Positions 20,276-28,815 of a stretch of DNA of 64,000 nt are shown in pieces. The position numbers and the translations under genes were made by a program. Every line of letters starts with the position of its first letter. The stretch's first letter is position 1. The notes under the pieces were generated by a model that ran no database searches, had not been told where the DNA came from, and saw only the letters and a program-made list of their open reading frames with translations. This DNA is from JBNKHG01 sp050290225 (GTDB lineage Bacteria > Pseudomonadota > Gammaproteobacteria > Pseudomonadales > Cellvibrionaceae), in NCBI GenBank assembly GCA_050290225.1, contig JBNKHG010000057.1, positions 62,001 through 126,000 of the forward strand, written 5' to 3'.

Positions 20276-21295
20276 ATGGCGAACCAGTTATCGCATTTGT
20301 TAAGTCATTGGTATCCCAACCGCAGAGACCGCAACTGGGTGTTGGGGACCGTCTACAAGACCGAAGGCCCCTGTTACCGTAAAGCCGGTGCGATGATGTT
20401 GTTCAATGATCTTGGCCAGCAGTTTGGCATGCTCAGCGGGGGGTGTCTGGAGTCTGACATCCAGAAACATGCCGTGCGGGTGATGCAGGAGGGACGAGCG
20501 ATTACCCTCCGTTACGACGGCAACGATGAAGATGACTTGTCGTTCAGGTTGGGCATTGGCTGCGGTGGTATTGTCCATATCCTGCTGCAACCCCTGACCG
20601 CCGAAAATCAGTACCTAATGCTGGATGTTGTCCACCAGGCGCTGAAGGATCGTCGGCTGGGGTGTTTCTACCAGCGTATTCCTGACCGCTCGGGACAGGT
20701 TGACGGTTACTTCGTCACGGCTGCTCAGCCGTCCGAAAGCACCGGGTCGCACCTGGCCACCCTGGTGGAGAAAGAGGGGAGCCACTGGCTGGCGACCCCG
20801 GTTTTTCCGCCTCCCCACCTTCTGGTGGCAGGTGGGGGAGTGGATGCGCGCCCGCTCGTGGCTATGGCGATAGAACTCGGCTGGCAGGTCAGCCTCTGGG
20901 ACCCCCGGCCTGCCAATGCACGACGGGAATTTTTTATGGGTGTTGATCAAATCCTGCGCAGCCCCGATGAGGAACTGGCCTGCTTTGTCAGACAGCATAC
21001 AGTGGATGCTGCTGTGTTGATGACCCACAATATGGGCCTGGATAGCAGGGCCTTAAGCGCCCTCAGATCGGCAAATCTGAAATACCTGGCGATACTGGGT
21101 CCCCAGCATCGTCGCAATCAGGTGCTCGAAGTAGCAGGGGTGGTTGAGTCCGAACTCGGTATTCCTGTGGCCGGACCCGCCGGGCTCGACCTGGGGGCGA
21201 AACTGCCGGAGGACATTGCGCTGTCAATACTGGCGGAATGCCAAGCCTGCCTTAATCGGCGATCCGGCCGGTCTATCAGCGGCATTTTGGATTGA
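20276..21295 (+). CDS. XdhC/CoxI-type molybdenum-cofactor maturation chaperone
   Basis: Members of this family bind molybdenum cofactor, help its sulfuration and insert it into xanthine-dehydrogenase-like enzymes. It has 339 residues. The N-terminal XdhC/CoxI domain shows GTVYKTEGPCYRKAGAMMLF and GMLSGGCLESDIQ. The C-terminal Rossmann-like XdhC_C domain shows LLVAGGGVDARPLVAMAIEL and, later, LGPQHRR and GLDLGAKLPEDIALSI. It is divergent from iorAB, its evident client. A start at 20276 or slightly downstream is possible. Confidence 0.88.
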   Translation: MANQLSHLLSHWYPNRRDRNWVLGTVYKTEGPCYRKAGAMMLFNDLGQQFGMLSGGCLESDIQKHAVRVMQEGRAITLRYDGNDEDDLSFRLGIGCGGIVHILLQPLTAENQYLMLDVVHQALKDRRLGCFYQRIPDRSGQVDGYFVTAAQPSESTGSHLATLVEKEGSHWLATPVFPPPHLLVAGGGVDARPLVAMAIELGWQVSLWDPRPANARREFFMGVDQILRSPDEELACFVRQHTVDAAVLMTHNMGLDSRALSALRSANLKYLAILGPQHRRNQVLEVAGVVESELGIPVAGPAGLDLGAKLPEDIALSILAECQACLNRRSGRSISGILD

Positions 21296-21798
21296 GAAAA
21301 CGTTCGTACTGGACAGCCTTTTCCCGCAGTCCTGATCAAGGCTCTATACTATGACTGAACATGTTCGGGAGCAAAATATTGCTTGAACAATTCGATCAAA
21401 AAGTTGACCCATCTTAGGTTTGTATTTGCCATTAGCGTATATTAGGATCGCTTCCTGCTACTTAAGGGATTATCAATTAAGGGAAATCGAAATGGACCTT
21501 ACTCCTCCCACATATCCACAGAATAAAACTGAAACTCGATCGCATCTTGACCAACTTAGGATCCTCCGAATACTACGCTTGATAATTTTCTCAAGTCTTC
21601 ATTGGTTATCGGTCCGCTGTATTGAAGTCGCTCAAGAATTGCTATACGAAGCCTCAGTTATCCCATCTAGACCATACACGTAAATTTTGGTTGGCCACTA
21701 GTCCTCTATAGCATTTATTTGAGTGCTATATGGCTTTAGACTTTTAAGGAAATTGGTCTAAACATTTTTTCTTTTCGTTAAATTGTATAGGGAATAAA
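21296..21798. other. AT-rich intergenic region before the FG-GAP gene
   Basis: About 500 bp with lower GC than its left neighbours. An 87-codon frame at 21420-21683 shows no recognisable motif and is probably spurious. I see no RNA gene. Confidence 0.45.
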
Positions 21799-23412
21799 AT
21801 GCCTTCAAATAAAACTAAAATTTCATCTAAATTGAATTCCATTCTTAAAACTGCAGCGACATTGGGTATAGCACTCGCCGTAAGCCAAACATCTTCAGCA
21901 TATTTTGATGAGGGTGTAATTATTGACAATGAATACGGTAACTGGGGAGCACATGGTGGTACTCGCATAAAAGTCATCGATTACAATGTCGATGGCAAAG
22001 AGGATATTGTATTGGGACCAGATGGTTCCGGGAAGTGGTATTTTTTGCGAAATGACGGTGGAAGTTTTACCGACGTGGGTGCATTGATCACTGGACTGTA
22101 TTCTAACTGGGGAAGTGCAGGAGATCGTATACGCGTTATAGATTACAACGCAGATGGAAAACAGGACCTTCTTATAGGTCCAGATGCCTACGGCAAGTGG
22201 TACGGCCTCAAAAATAATGGTGGGACGTTTAGCAATCAAGGGGCAGTCATTAGTGGTCAATATGGTAATTGGGGCGCTAGCGGCGCAAGTCGCATAAAAG
22301 TCATTGATTATAATAACGATGGTTTAGATGATATTTTATTGGGCCCTGATGCTAATGGAAAGTGGTATTTTTTACGAAACAATGGTGGAAGTTTCACAAA
22401 CGTTGGGGCTCTCATTACTGGCCTGTATTCGAATTGGGGGGGGGCTGGGAACAGGATTCGAGTAATGGATTATGACGGAGACGGCAAAGAGGACATTCTG
22501 ATTGGCCCTGATGCCTATGGTAAATGGTATGGCCTCAAAAATGATGGAGGTTCATTTAGTGACCAGGGCGCAGTCATAACAGGACTTTATGGTAGTTGGG
22601 GGGCTTATGGGGCGAGCAGGATAAAAGTGACCGATTACAATGGCGATGGACTCGATGATATTCTGCTGGGACCAGATGGAAGCGGAAAGTGGTATGTCCT
22701 TCGAAACAATAGTGGAACATTTGTAGATCTCGGCGCAATAGTTACTGGTAAATACGCAAACTGGGGCGGCGCAGGCGAACGAATCCGTATAATGGATTAT
22801 GACGCCGACGGTGCTGAAGATGTTCTTATTGGGCCAGATGGGTACGGAGATTGGTATGGGTTGAACACCATTGGTACTAACCCAGTTATTCCGCCGATAC
22901 CAGACAACATTTCCGATCCTGAGCTAAGAAGATGTATAGACCAAAATAAGCAGAGAGAAGGCGTCGTGAATGATTACGAGCTGACTGAATTAAATTGCGT
23001 AGGCAATGGAACATCATCCGGTCCATATTGGATTTACAGCCTTTCTGGGATTAGGCAGTTAACCAGCTTAGAACGCCTAGCTATTGGTGGCAATTCAATT
23101 TCAGACTTATCCCCCGTTGCTAATTTAAGCAATCTAAATTGGTTACATTTGGTTGCACCTTCTACCTACTCAAATACGTTTGATAATAATGACATAATCA
23201 GTATCAGCGGGTTGAGTCAGCTCGAGTTTCTTGCGATAGGCATGAAGTCTGATGACATTATAACCAGTCCAGCATTCAGCAGTGGATTTACGAACTTAGA
23301 TAAGGTCGACATCTATACGCCGAATGACAATTACGTTAGTTGCACGCTAATCTATACGCTGGAATCTCGAGGTATTACCGTTGGCGGAAATTATGCAGTA
23401 TGTCAACCCTAG
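21799..23412 (+). CDS. Secreted FG-GAP/VCBS propeller protein with C-terminal leucine-rich repeats
   Basis: It has 537 residues and a clear signal peptide (basic start, hydrophobic TLGIALAVSQ, cut near SSA-YFD). Residues about 46-360 are six repeats of some 52 residues built on NWG, RI.V.DY, a DxNxDGxxD calcium-type loop, LLGPD and GKWY.L.N. This matches FG-GAP/VCBS blades and predicts a single calcium-binding beta-propeller. Residues about 365-537 start with SDPELRRCID and then carry internalin-like leucine-rich repeats (LTSLERLAIGGNSISDLSPV). Such proteins usually sit on the surface or are secreted and bind ligands. The ligand is unknown. The gene is AT-richer than the operons around it, which suggests transfer. 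Confidence 0.8.
   Translation: MPSNKTKISSKLNSILKTAATLGIALAVSQTSSAYFDEGVIIDNEYGNWGAHGGTRIKVIDYNVDGKEDIVLGPDGSGKWYFLRNDGGSFTDVGALITGLYSNWGSAGDRIRVIDYNADGKQDLLIGPDAYGKWYGLKNNGGTFSNQGAVISGQYGNWGASGASRIKVIDYNNDGLDDILLGPDANGKWYFLRNNGGSFTNVGALITGLYSNWGGAGNRIRVMDYDGDGKEDILIGPDAYGKWYGLKNDGGSFSDQGAVITGLYGSWGAYGASRIKVTDYNGDGLDDILLGPDGSGKWYVLRNNSGTFVDLGAIVTGKYANWGGAGERIRIMDYDADGAEDVLIGPDGYGDWYGLNTIGTNPVIPPIPDNISDPELRRCIDQNKQREGVVNDYELTELNCVGNGTSSGPYWIYSLSGIRQLTSLERLAIGGNSISDLSPVANLSNLNWLHLVAPSTYSNTFDNNDIISISGLSQLEFLAIGMKSDDIITSPAFSSGFTNLDKVDIYTPNDNYVSCTLIYTLESRGITVGGNYAVCQP
21934..22875 (+). repeat. Six FG-GAP repeats in alternating A/B types
   Basis: Blades 1, 3 and 5 share GKWY(F/V)LRN and an ALITG- or AIVTG-like ending. 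Blades 2, 4 and 6 share GGAG.RIR and YGKWYGLKN or a close form. The array therefore looks like three copies of a two-blade unit of about 106 residues, the pattern left by unit duplication in pairs. Confidence 0.75.
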
Positions 23413-23547
23413 TCAATTAGATTAACTTACATTGCAGAAACCCTCCTCATCATAAAAGGGGGGTAATAGAAAATCTAGTTGGCGCCTAATTCATACTACA
23501 TGGATGTAGTCAACTAGTTTTCGGCAATGTAGATTTTCTGTTGGAAA

Positions 23548-23575
23548 AGTCCCAACTCAACGGGGAGTTGGGACT
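23548..23575. repeat. Perfect 11-bp palindrome
   Basis: AGTCCCAACTC, a 6-base loop, then GAGTTGGGACT. On the minus strand it is followed by TTTTCC and could be a weak terminator; otherwise it resembles an orphan repetitive palindrome. Confidence 0.75.
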
Positions 23576-23690
23576 ATGAAGCGTTGAATAATGTCATTAT
23601 TTCCTTCGTGACTGATGGCAACGCGAGGATGGCACCAATAGCCAGATTCTATTAAGCGACCACAAGCTATCCCGTTTGGTTATCCCTATT

Positions 23691-23822
23691 TTAATCGTCT
23701 ATATTTGTTGATTGGACTTCAAGTTTTAGCATATCGCCATCTAACTCAGCCATCACAGGCACGCCATAATCCCAGGCTGATCGATACAGTGGGATTGTGA
23801 GTAAATCAGAATTGGATGTGAT
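23691..23822 (-). pseudogene. Possible C-terminal coding remnant
   Basis: The minus strand reads an uninterrupted protein-like tail, containing TIPLYRSAWDYGVPVMAEL and LKLEVQSTN, to a TAA stop. It is preceded in frame by a stop and has no start codon. The hydrophobic/polar alternation looks like real coding sequence, but I recognise no family. It could be chance. Confidence 0.2.
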
Positions 23823-23998
23823 TTAGATGTGGAGTCAACCTTGGGTAGATTTAACACTCATTCAACAATTTTTCTATAATTATGAAACGATTTTACCCCA
23901 TGTTGTTGAATTTAGGCCGCCAATAGTGATAATTCGATCCGCCATGTTCATGTTTTGAAAATGAAAGAAATCGCAAATTTGGGATTGAGGTAACACAA

Positions 23999-24571
23999 TT
24001 GGTAAGGAAAATCTTTAAAAAACGAAAGAAATCGTTACAAGAGCAATACCCACAATATGCAATTGGCAGAGGCTCTTATGGCAACCTCAAAGTACGCACT
24101 TGGGGCGAAGGTGCGCAATTGCGGATAGGGTCATACACATCCATCGCAGCTGGCGTGCAAATTTTCCTTGGAGGCGAACATCGAATTGACTGGGTTACAA
24201 CATTCCCATTTAACGTTCTGTGGGAAGACGCTAGGCATTTTTCAGGTCACCCAAAATCAAAAGGTGATGTGGTAATAGGGAACGATGTGTGGATTGGTGC
24301 GGAAGCCATGATCATGTCTGGGGTAACGATCGGTGATGGGGCGGTCATTGGAGCCAGGGCTGTTGTTGCGAAAGACGTGCCTCCTTATTCCATCGTGGCG
24401 GGAAACCCCGCTGTAGAGGTTAAAAGAAGATTTAGCGATACTACGATACAGCGATTATTGACAGTAGCCTGGTGGAATTGGGAAGATTCTAAAATCAAAA
24501 AGGCGCTTCCGATGTTATTGAACAGCAATATCGACGATTTCCTAGAACTCGCTGAGAAGGATGCCATTTAA
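23999..24571 (+). CDS. Hexapeptide-repeat acetyltransferase (CatB/xenobiotic type)
   Basis: Acetyl-CoA-dependent O-acetyltransferase with a left-handed beta helix. It has 190 residues. The features RIGSYTSIAAGVQIFLGGEH, the HRIDWVTTFPF segment, GDVVIGNDVWIGAEAMIMSG and VTIGDGAVIGARAVVAKDVP, then YSIVAGNPAVEVKRRF, are classic for the CatB/Vat branch. Acceptors in the family range from chloramphenicol and streptogramins to sugars; here the acceptor is unknown. The TTG start is supported by GAGG 8 bp upstream. AT-rich composition and isolation suggest acquisition by transfer. Confidence 0.85.
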   Translation: MVRKIFKKRKKSLQEQYPQYAIGRGSYGNLKVRTWGEGAQLRIGSYTSIAAGVQIFLGGEHRIDWVTTFPFNVLWEDARHFSGHPKSKGDVVIGNDVWIGAEAMIMSGVTIGDGAVIGARAVVAKDVPPYSIVAGNPAVEVKRRFSDTTIQRLLTVAWWNWEDSKIKKALPMLLNSNIDDFLELAEKDAI

Positions 24572-24661
24572 ACGTTTTCACTCCTGCGCGACAAGGACGT
24601 CGCGCCCGAGCCCCGGGCCGGCCCCGCGAGTGCAACGAGTGCCTTGGGTCCACGGACGGGT

Positions 24662-24751
24662 TCACGGCGTGTTTCTGAAGGCACCTCGGCCACTCAGGCC
24701 GGATCGAAGCCCACCTGTCCTACAAGCGTCAATATCACTTTGAAAGACTAC
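24662..24751. repeat. Dispersed intergenic repeat, copy A
   Basis: It shares TTTCTGA-GGCACC-GCCACTCAGGCC (with single-base differences) and a downstream TATCA..TTGAAAGA.TAC block with 47579-47672. A 7-bp inverted repeat (GCGCGAC/GTCGCGC) and GC-rich DNA precede it, unlike the surrounding AT-rich patch. The overlapping 60-codon frame at 24561-24743 is not a gene. Confidence 0.55.
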
Positions 24752-24777
24752 TAGAGGCAAAAAATTAGCGGCAAAAA

Positions 24778-25440
24778 ATGTCAAATCGAACCCTTAACCT
24801 GACCGACCCCTTGTACCAATACCTTCTGAACGCATCGTTGCGCGAATCGGATGTGCTCAAGGATTTACGCGCGGAGACCGCAAAATTGCCGTCGGCGAAT
24901 ATGCAGATTGCCCCGGAGCAGGGCCAGTTTATGGCGCTTTTGGTGTTAATGCTGAACGCCCGACGGATTATCGAAGTGGGAGTGTTTACCGGATACAGTT
25001 CGCTGGTAATGGCTATGGCATTGCCACCCGATGGCCAACTGGTCGCCTGTGATATCAACCCGGATTACACCGATATCGCCCGGCAATACTGGCAGCGAGC
25101 TGGTGTGGTGAAGAAAATCGACCTGCGGTTGGCGCCGGGGAAGGAGACCTTGCGACAACTGCTGGACCAGGGGGAAGCCGGTCAGTTTGACCTGGCCTTT
25201 ATCGATGCAGACAAAACCGGCTATTTGGAATATTACGAACTCTGCCTCAAGCTCTTGCGCACCGGTGGGCTGATTCTGGTGGACAATGTTTTGTGGAATG
25301 GCTCAGTGATCGATGAAAGTATCCGGGATGAAGACACGGCCGCCATTCGCACATTCAACGAAACACTGAAAAGTGACCAACGGGTCGATATCAGTTTGTT
25401 ACCTGTTGCGGACGGTTTAACCCTGGCAAGAAAAAGGTAA
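24778..25440 (+). CDS. SAM-dependent O-methyltransferase, caffeoyl-CoA type
   Basis: It has 220 residues of the class I O-methyltransferase fold. The SAM motif is IIEVGVFTGYSSLVMAMALP with the acidic CDINPDY after it. The metal/substrate region AFIDADKTGYLEYYE and the DNVLWNGSV block match the cation-dependent CCoAOMT-like family common in bacteria. The substrate is probably a small phenolic or catechol-like molecule, but nothing here fixes it. It stands alone, after the dispersed repeat. Confidence 0.9.
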   Translation: MSNRTLNLTDPLYQYLLNASLRESDVLKDLRAETAKLPSANMQIAPEQGQFMALLVLMLNARRIIEVGVFTGYSSLVMAMALPPDGQLVACDINPDYTDIARQYWQRAGVVKKIDLRLAPGKETLRQLLDQGEAGQFDLAFIDADKTGYLEYYELCLKLLRTGGLILVDNVLWNGSVIDESIRDEDTAAIRTFNETLKSDQRVDISLLPVADGLTLARKR

Positions 25441-25649
25441 CGTCGAAAGTATCGTTGATGCCCCACAAAGTTAGAGCCTCCATCAGAAGTGGCACCAAAT
25501 TGTGATTAATCTCCTCCTATAGTGCCATATGGGGCGCGAGCTTGTTTTCTTAGTATGGTTGTTAACTGTTCAAAGAAAACAGGGTGGCGCACCAGAGCGC
25601 GGACCGTTATTGGGGAAATGTCTTCGCCAATTGAGAGGAGAGGTCGAAT

Positions 25650-27995
25650 TTGCTTAACTTTCGAGCAGTCGCTCTGGGAATGAGCCTGACTCTTTACACC
25701 GGTGTGCTTAGTCACCTGGCAGTGGCGTCCGGGAAGGAAAAATCCGAGGATATGGAAATTGTCGAGGTGGTCGGTTTCACTCCTACAGAAGGCTTTGGTC
25801 TTCCCCGCAACCGGGTGCCGGCCCGTGTGCAGTCTGTCAGCCAGGAGGCTCTGGAGACTGCCCAGGCACTGGATGCCGCCGACTTTATGAGCCGCCATTT
25901 CAGTGGCGCCACTATCAATGCTGCTCAGAATAACCCCCTGCAGCCCGACCTGCAGTATCGCGGTTACACGGCCTCGCCGCTATTGGGGCTACCCCAGGGG
26001 CTGGCGGTTTACCAAAACGGCGTGCGTATCAATGAACCTTTTGGCGATACCACCAACTGGGACCTGATTCCCCTATCCGCGATTCACCGCCTTGACCTGA
26101 TTGCCGGTTCCAACCCTGCCTTTGGCCTTAACAGTCTCGGTGGCTCCCTCTCGTTGCAGATGAAAGACGGGTTTAATACCGAGGGCTATGGTGTTGACCT
26201 GAGCAGCGGCTCTTTTTCACGCCAGCGTGGAGCTTTGGAAGCGGGTGGTAATGATGGCACCTACGCTTACTACCTGAACCTGTCCCGGTTTGCAGAAGAC
26301 GGCTGGCGTGAGAGCTCCGCTTCCGAAACGCTCAATGTCTATTCAAGCCTCAGTCGCCATACCGATTCGAATCAGTTGAGCCTTGATCTGCAGTACGGCG
26401 ATACGGAACTGCGCGGTAATGGACCCAGCCCGGTGGAACTGATCGAAGAGGATCGCGCGGCCGTCTTTACCCATCCCGATTTGACGGAAAACCGCATGAC
26501 CGTGGTGACGCTTCGCGATATCCACCGGCTGACGGAGGATTCCAGTCTCTCGGGTGTTATATACTGGCGCAAAAACCGCACCTCCACGTTTAACGGTGAT
26601 GGCACCGAGTTCGAGGCGTGTGATGTTGCCGACGAGGCGTTGCTGGTGGAGGCGTTTGAAGACCGGGACGGCGATGACGAGTGCGATGCGGGCGTTGACA
26701 GCGATATCGAATACGTCCTCGACCAGTACGGTGACGCTGTCGATGGTGATTTGAGCGCGATCAACAACCTCGGACACCTGACGCAGGAAAGCTACGGTGG
26801 CACCGGGCAGTGGAGTTTTAAACACCATCTGCTGGGCTTCCCGGCGCAATCTGTTGTGGGGATCAGTTACCGACGCGCTACGGCGGAATTTGACTCTTCG
26901 GTGGAACTGGCCGAACTCAGCAATGACAGAAGTACCCTGGCCAGCGGACTGTTTGTGCCGGCGGGGGCGACTGCTCTGGACAGCGGTACCCGCAGCAGCG
27001 GCATCTACTTCGCCAATGCCCTGTCGATCAGCGACCGGCTCAATGCCACCTTCTCGGGGCGCTATAATCACACCCGCGTGACCCTGCGCGATCGCAGTGG
27101 GGAACACCCCGAGTTGGATGGCGAACATGATTTCGAACGCCTCAACGCCTCGTTCGGGATGACCTATCAGCTGAATATCGATACGAATCTATATGCCAGC
27201 CTTGGTCAGACTTCCCGGACGCCGACCCCTATAGAACTGGCCTGTGCCGATCCGGAATTCGAGTGCCGCTTACCCAATGCTTTCCTGGCGGACCCTCCGC
27301 TGGAGCAGGTGGTTGTCAGTACCCTGGAGGGTGGCATGCGCGGGATGTGGCCCGGGAACCTGGCCTGGGAACTGGCCCTTTTCCACAGTATCAATCAGAA
27401 CGATATTATTTTTCAGAGTACGGGTGGTGCCCTGGCCAATCACGGCTACTTTGACAATATCGACCAGACACGGCGCACGGGCCTCGAACTCAACTTCAGT
27501 GGTGAACATGGCGCACTGGCCTGGTCTGCGGGATACAGCTATTTGCGCGCTACCTTTGACGATGGATTCGCCGTCAGCAGCCCCAATAATCCCGCTGCCG
27601 ACGAGGCCGGTATGATCCAGGTTTCCCGCGGTGACCGCCTACCGGGTTTGCCTGAGCACAGCTTGAAGTTGGGGGTGGATTATCGCTTTGGCCAGAGAGC
27701 GATGCTGGGTGCTGAGATGCAGTACAACAGTGGTATATACCTTCGCGGAGATGAAGCCAATCTGTTGGGCAAAACCGGCAGCTATGCGGTATTTTCACTG
27801 GTTGGCCAATACCAGCTTAATAAAGCGTTGAGTCTGGCCCTGAGAGTGGACAACCTGTTTGACCGGGAATATACCAGTTTCGGCCTGTTGGGCGAGCCGG
27901 ACGAGGTGCTGGGCGAGGATTATGAAAACCCGCTCTTTCACAGTGTGGGGGCTCCGCGGGCGGCCTGGCTTGGTCTGCGATTGCGGTTGCGCTAG
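25650..27995 (+). CDS. TonB-dependent outer-membrane receptor next to the PQQ locus
   Basis: It has 781 residues: signal sequence, plug domain (PLQPDLQYRGYTASPLLGLPQGLAVYQNGVR region) and a 22-stranded-barrel-like remainder ending in an amphipathic LGLRLRLR strand. A TTG start fits GAGAGGAGAGG just upstream. An extracellular-loop-like segment at residues 324-352 has two cysteines (FEACD, DDECD) and an EF-hand-like acidic loop, DRDGDDECD, with Asp at positions 1, 3, 5 and 9. Beside PQQ genes this raises the idea of uptake of a metal complex, for instance calcium or lanthanide, but the ligand is not shown by the sequence. Confidence 0.88.
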   Translation: MLNFRAVALGMSLTLYTGVLSHLAVASGKEKSEDMEIVEVVGFTPTEGFGLPRNRVPARVQSVSQEALETAQALDAADFMSRHFSGATINAAQNNPLQPDLQYRGYTASPLLGLPQGLAVYQNGVRINEPFGDTTNWDLIPLSAIHRLDLIAGSNPAFGLNSLGGSLSLQMKDGFNTEGYGVDLSSGSFSRQRGALEAGGNDGTYAYYLNLSRFAEDGWRESSASETLNVYSSLSRHTDSNQLSLDLQYGDTELRGNGPSPVELIEEDRAAVFTHPDLTENRMTVVTLRDIHRLTEDSSLSGVIYWRKNRTSTFNGDGTEFEACDVADEALLVEAFEDRDGDDECDAGVDSDIEYVLDQYGDAVDGDLSAINNLGHLTQESYGGTGQWSFKHHLLGFPAQSVVGISYRRATAEFDSSVELAELSNDRSTLASGLFVPAGATALDSGTRSSGIYFANALSISDRLNATFSGRYNHTRVTLRDRSGEHPELDGEHDFERLNASFGMTYQLNIDTNLYASLGQTSRTPTPIELACADPEFECRLPNAFLADPPLEQVVVSTLEGGMRGMWPGNLAWELALFHSINQNDIIFQSTGGALANHGYFDNIDQTRRTGLELNFSGEHGALAWSAGYSYLRATFDDGFAVSSPNNPAADEAGMIQVSRGDRLPGLPEHSLKLGVDYRFGQRAMLGAEMQYNSGIYLRGDEANLLGKTGSYAVFSLVGQYQLNKALSLALRVDNLFDREYTSFGLLGEPDEVLGEDYENPLFHSVGAPRAAWLGLRLRLR

Positions 27996-28046
27996 TGGTG
28001 GGGTGCTTAAGGAGACAGCGGACTATGCCCAGTGATATATATATCT

Positions 28047-28080
28047 AAAAGTGCCCTATAATTGTAAAAGTTCCCTGATA
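28047..28080 (+). promoter_or_regulatory. Direct repeat before the LuxR-type regulator
   Basis: AAAAGTGCCCTATA and AAAAGTTCCCTGATA are spaced 19 bp start to start, about two helical turns, roughly 70 bp before the regulator start. This is consistent with an operator for a dimeric activator, possibly autoregulatory. Confidence 0.35.
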
Positions 28081-28149
28081 TTAGACGTTGTGCTAGTATC
28101 GGGGAATCCCAAATGTCGAATTATAATATCAATGAATGACGGGTTTATT

Positions 28150-28815
28150 ATGTATCAGATTCTTGTCGCGGATGATCATCCCCTCTATCGTGAGGCCATT
28201 ATGGGCGTCGTTGAGCACGCCTTTCCCGGCTCCACCGTGCTTGAGGCCGAGGACTTTGAGTCAGCGCTGGAAACTGTCGGTCAACAGGACGATCTCGACC
28301 TGGTGCTGTTGGATTTGAATATGCCGGGAATGGACGGCCTCAACGGCCTGATCCAGTTGCGAAATACCGCCCCCGAGGTTCCAGTGGCGATGATCTCCGC
28401 CGAGGAGGATCGCGATGTGGTGCTGCGGGCGATCACCTACGGCGCCGTTGGTTTTATCAGCAAAACCACCAGCCGGAGTAATATCGGCGAAGCCATTTCA
28501 CAGATTCTCGAAGGTCAGGTTTATCTCCCGTCGGATATTATCCGCAGCGGCAAGCAAACTGCCTCTGCCGGAAAAACGGAAACCCAGACGATTGATCCGA
28601 AATTACTGTCTTCCCTAACCCGTCGTCAGTTGCTGGTGTTGGAGCGGATGGCCCACGGGGAGTCCAACAAGCAAATTGCCTACGAACTCAATATCGCGGA
28701 GACCACGGTTAAGACCCATGTCTCCGCTATTCTGAACAAGCTGGATGTGCACAACCGCATGCAAGCGGTTCTCTGCGCCAGCAAGGTTAACTTCGACCAG
28801 TACCTGCATCGTTAA
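28150..28815 (+). CDS. erbR: LuxR-family response regulator, AgmR/ErbR type
   Basis: A receiver domain followed by a LuxR helix-turn-helix. From the ATG at 28150 it is 221 residues; an ATG at 28132 is also possible. The acidic pair ADDHP and phospho-acceptor Asp55 in LVLLDLNMPGMDG are intact. The C-terminal LTRRQLLVLERMAHGESNKQ and AETTVKTHVSAILNKL form the HTH. Its wording closely resembles AgmR/ErbR/PedR, known to activate PQQ-dependent alcohol-oxidation genes in pseudomonads, and it lies in a PQQ locus. The last 29 bp overlap the 3' end of the convergent kinase gene. Confidence 0.8.
   Translation: MYQILVADDHPLYREAIMGVVEHAFPGSTVLEAEDFESALETVGQQDDLDLVLLDLNMPGMDGLNGLIQLRNTAPEVPVAMISAEEDRDVVLRAITYGAVGFISKTTSRSNIGEAISQILEGQVYLPSDIIRSGKQTASAGKTETQTIDPKLLSSLTRRQLLVLERMAHGESNKQIAYELNIAETTVKTHVSAILNKLDVHNRMQAVLCASKVNFDQYLHR

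Larger units (their letters stand above)
23413..23998. other. Gene-free region with a weak terminator
   Basis: About 586 AT-rich bp. Just after the FG-GAP stop, ACCCTCC and GGGGGGT could pair as a weak terminator near 23440-23466. A strong palindrome and a possible coding remnant are listed separately. There is no intact gene. Confidence 0.5.

Noticed and set aside
21420..21683. 87-codon frame before the FG-GAP gene
   Set aside because: No motif and no good ribosome-binding site; composition like intergenic DNA.
24561..24743. 60-codon frame rich in Arg and Pro
   Set aside because: It coincides with the dispersed repeat and its GC-rich flank and has no ribosome-binding site or family similarity.
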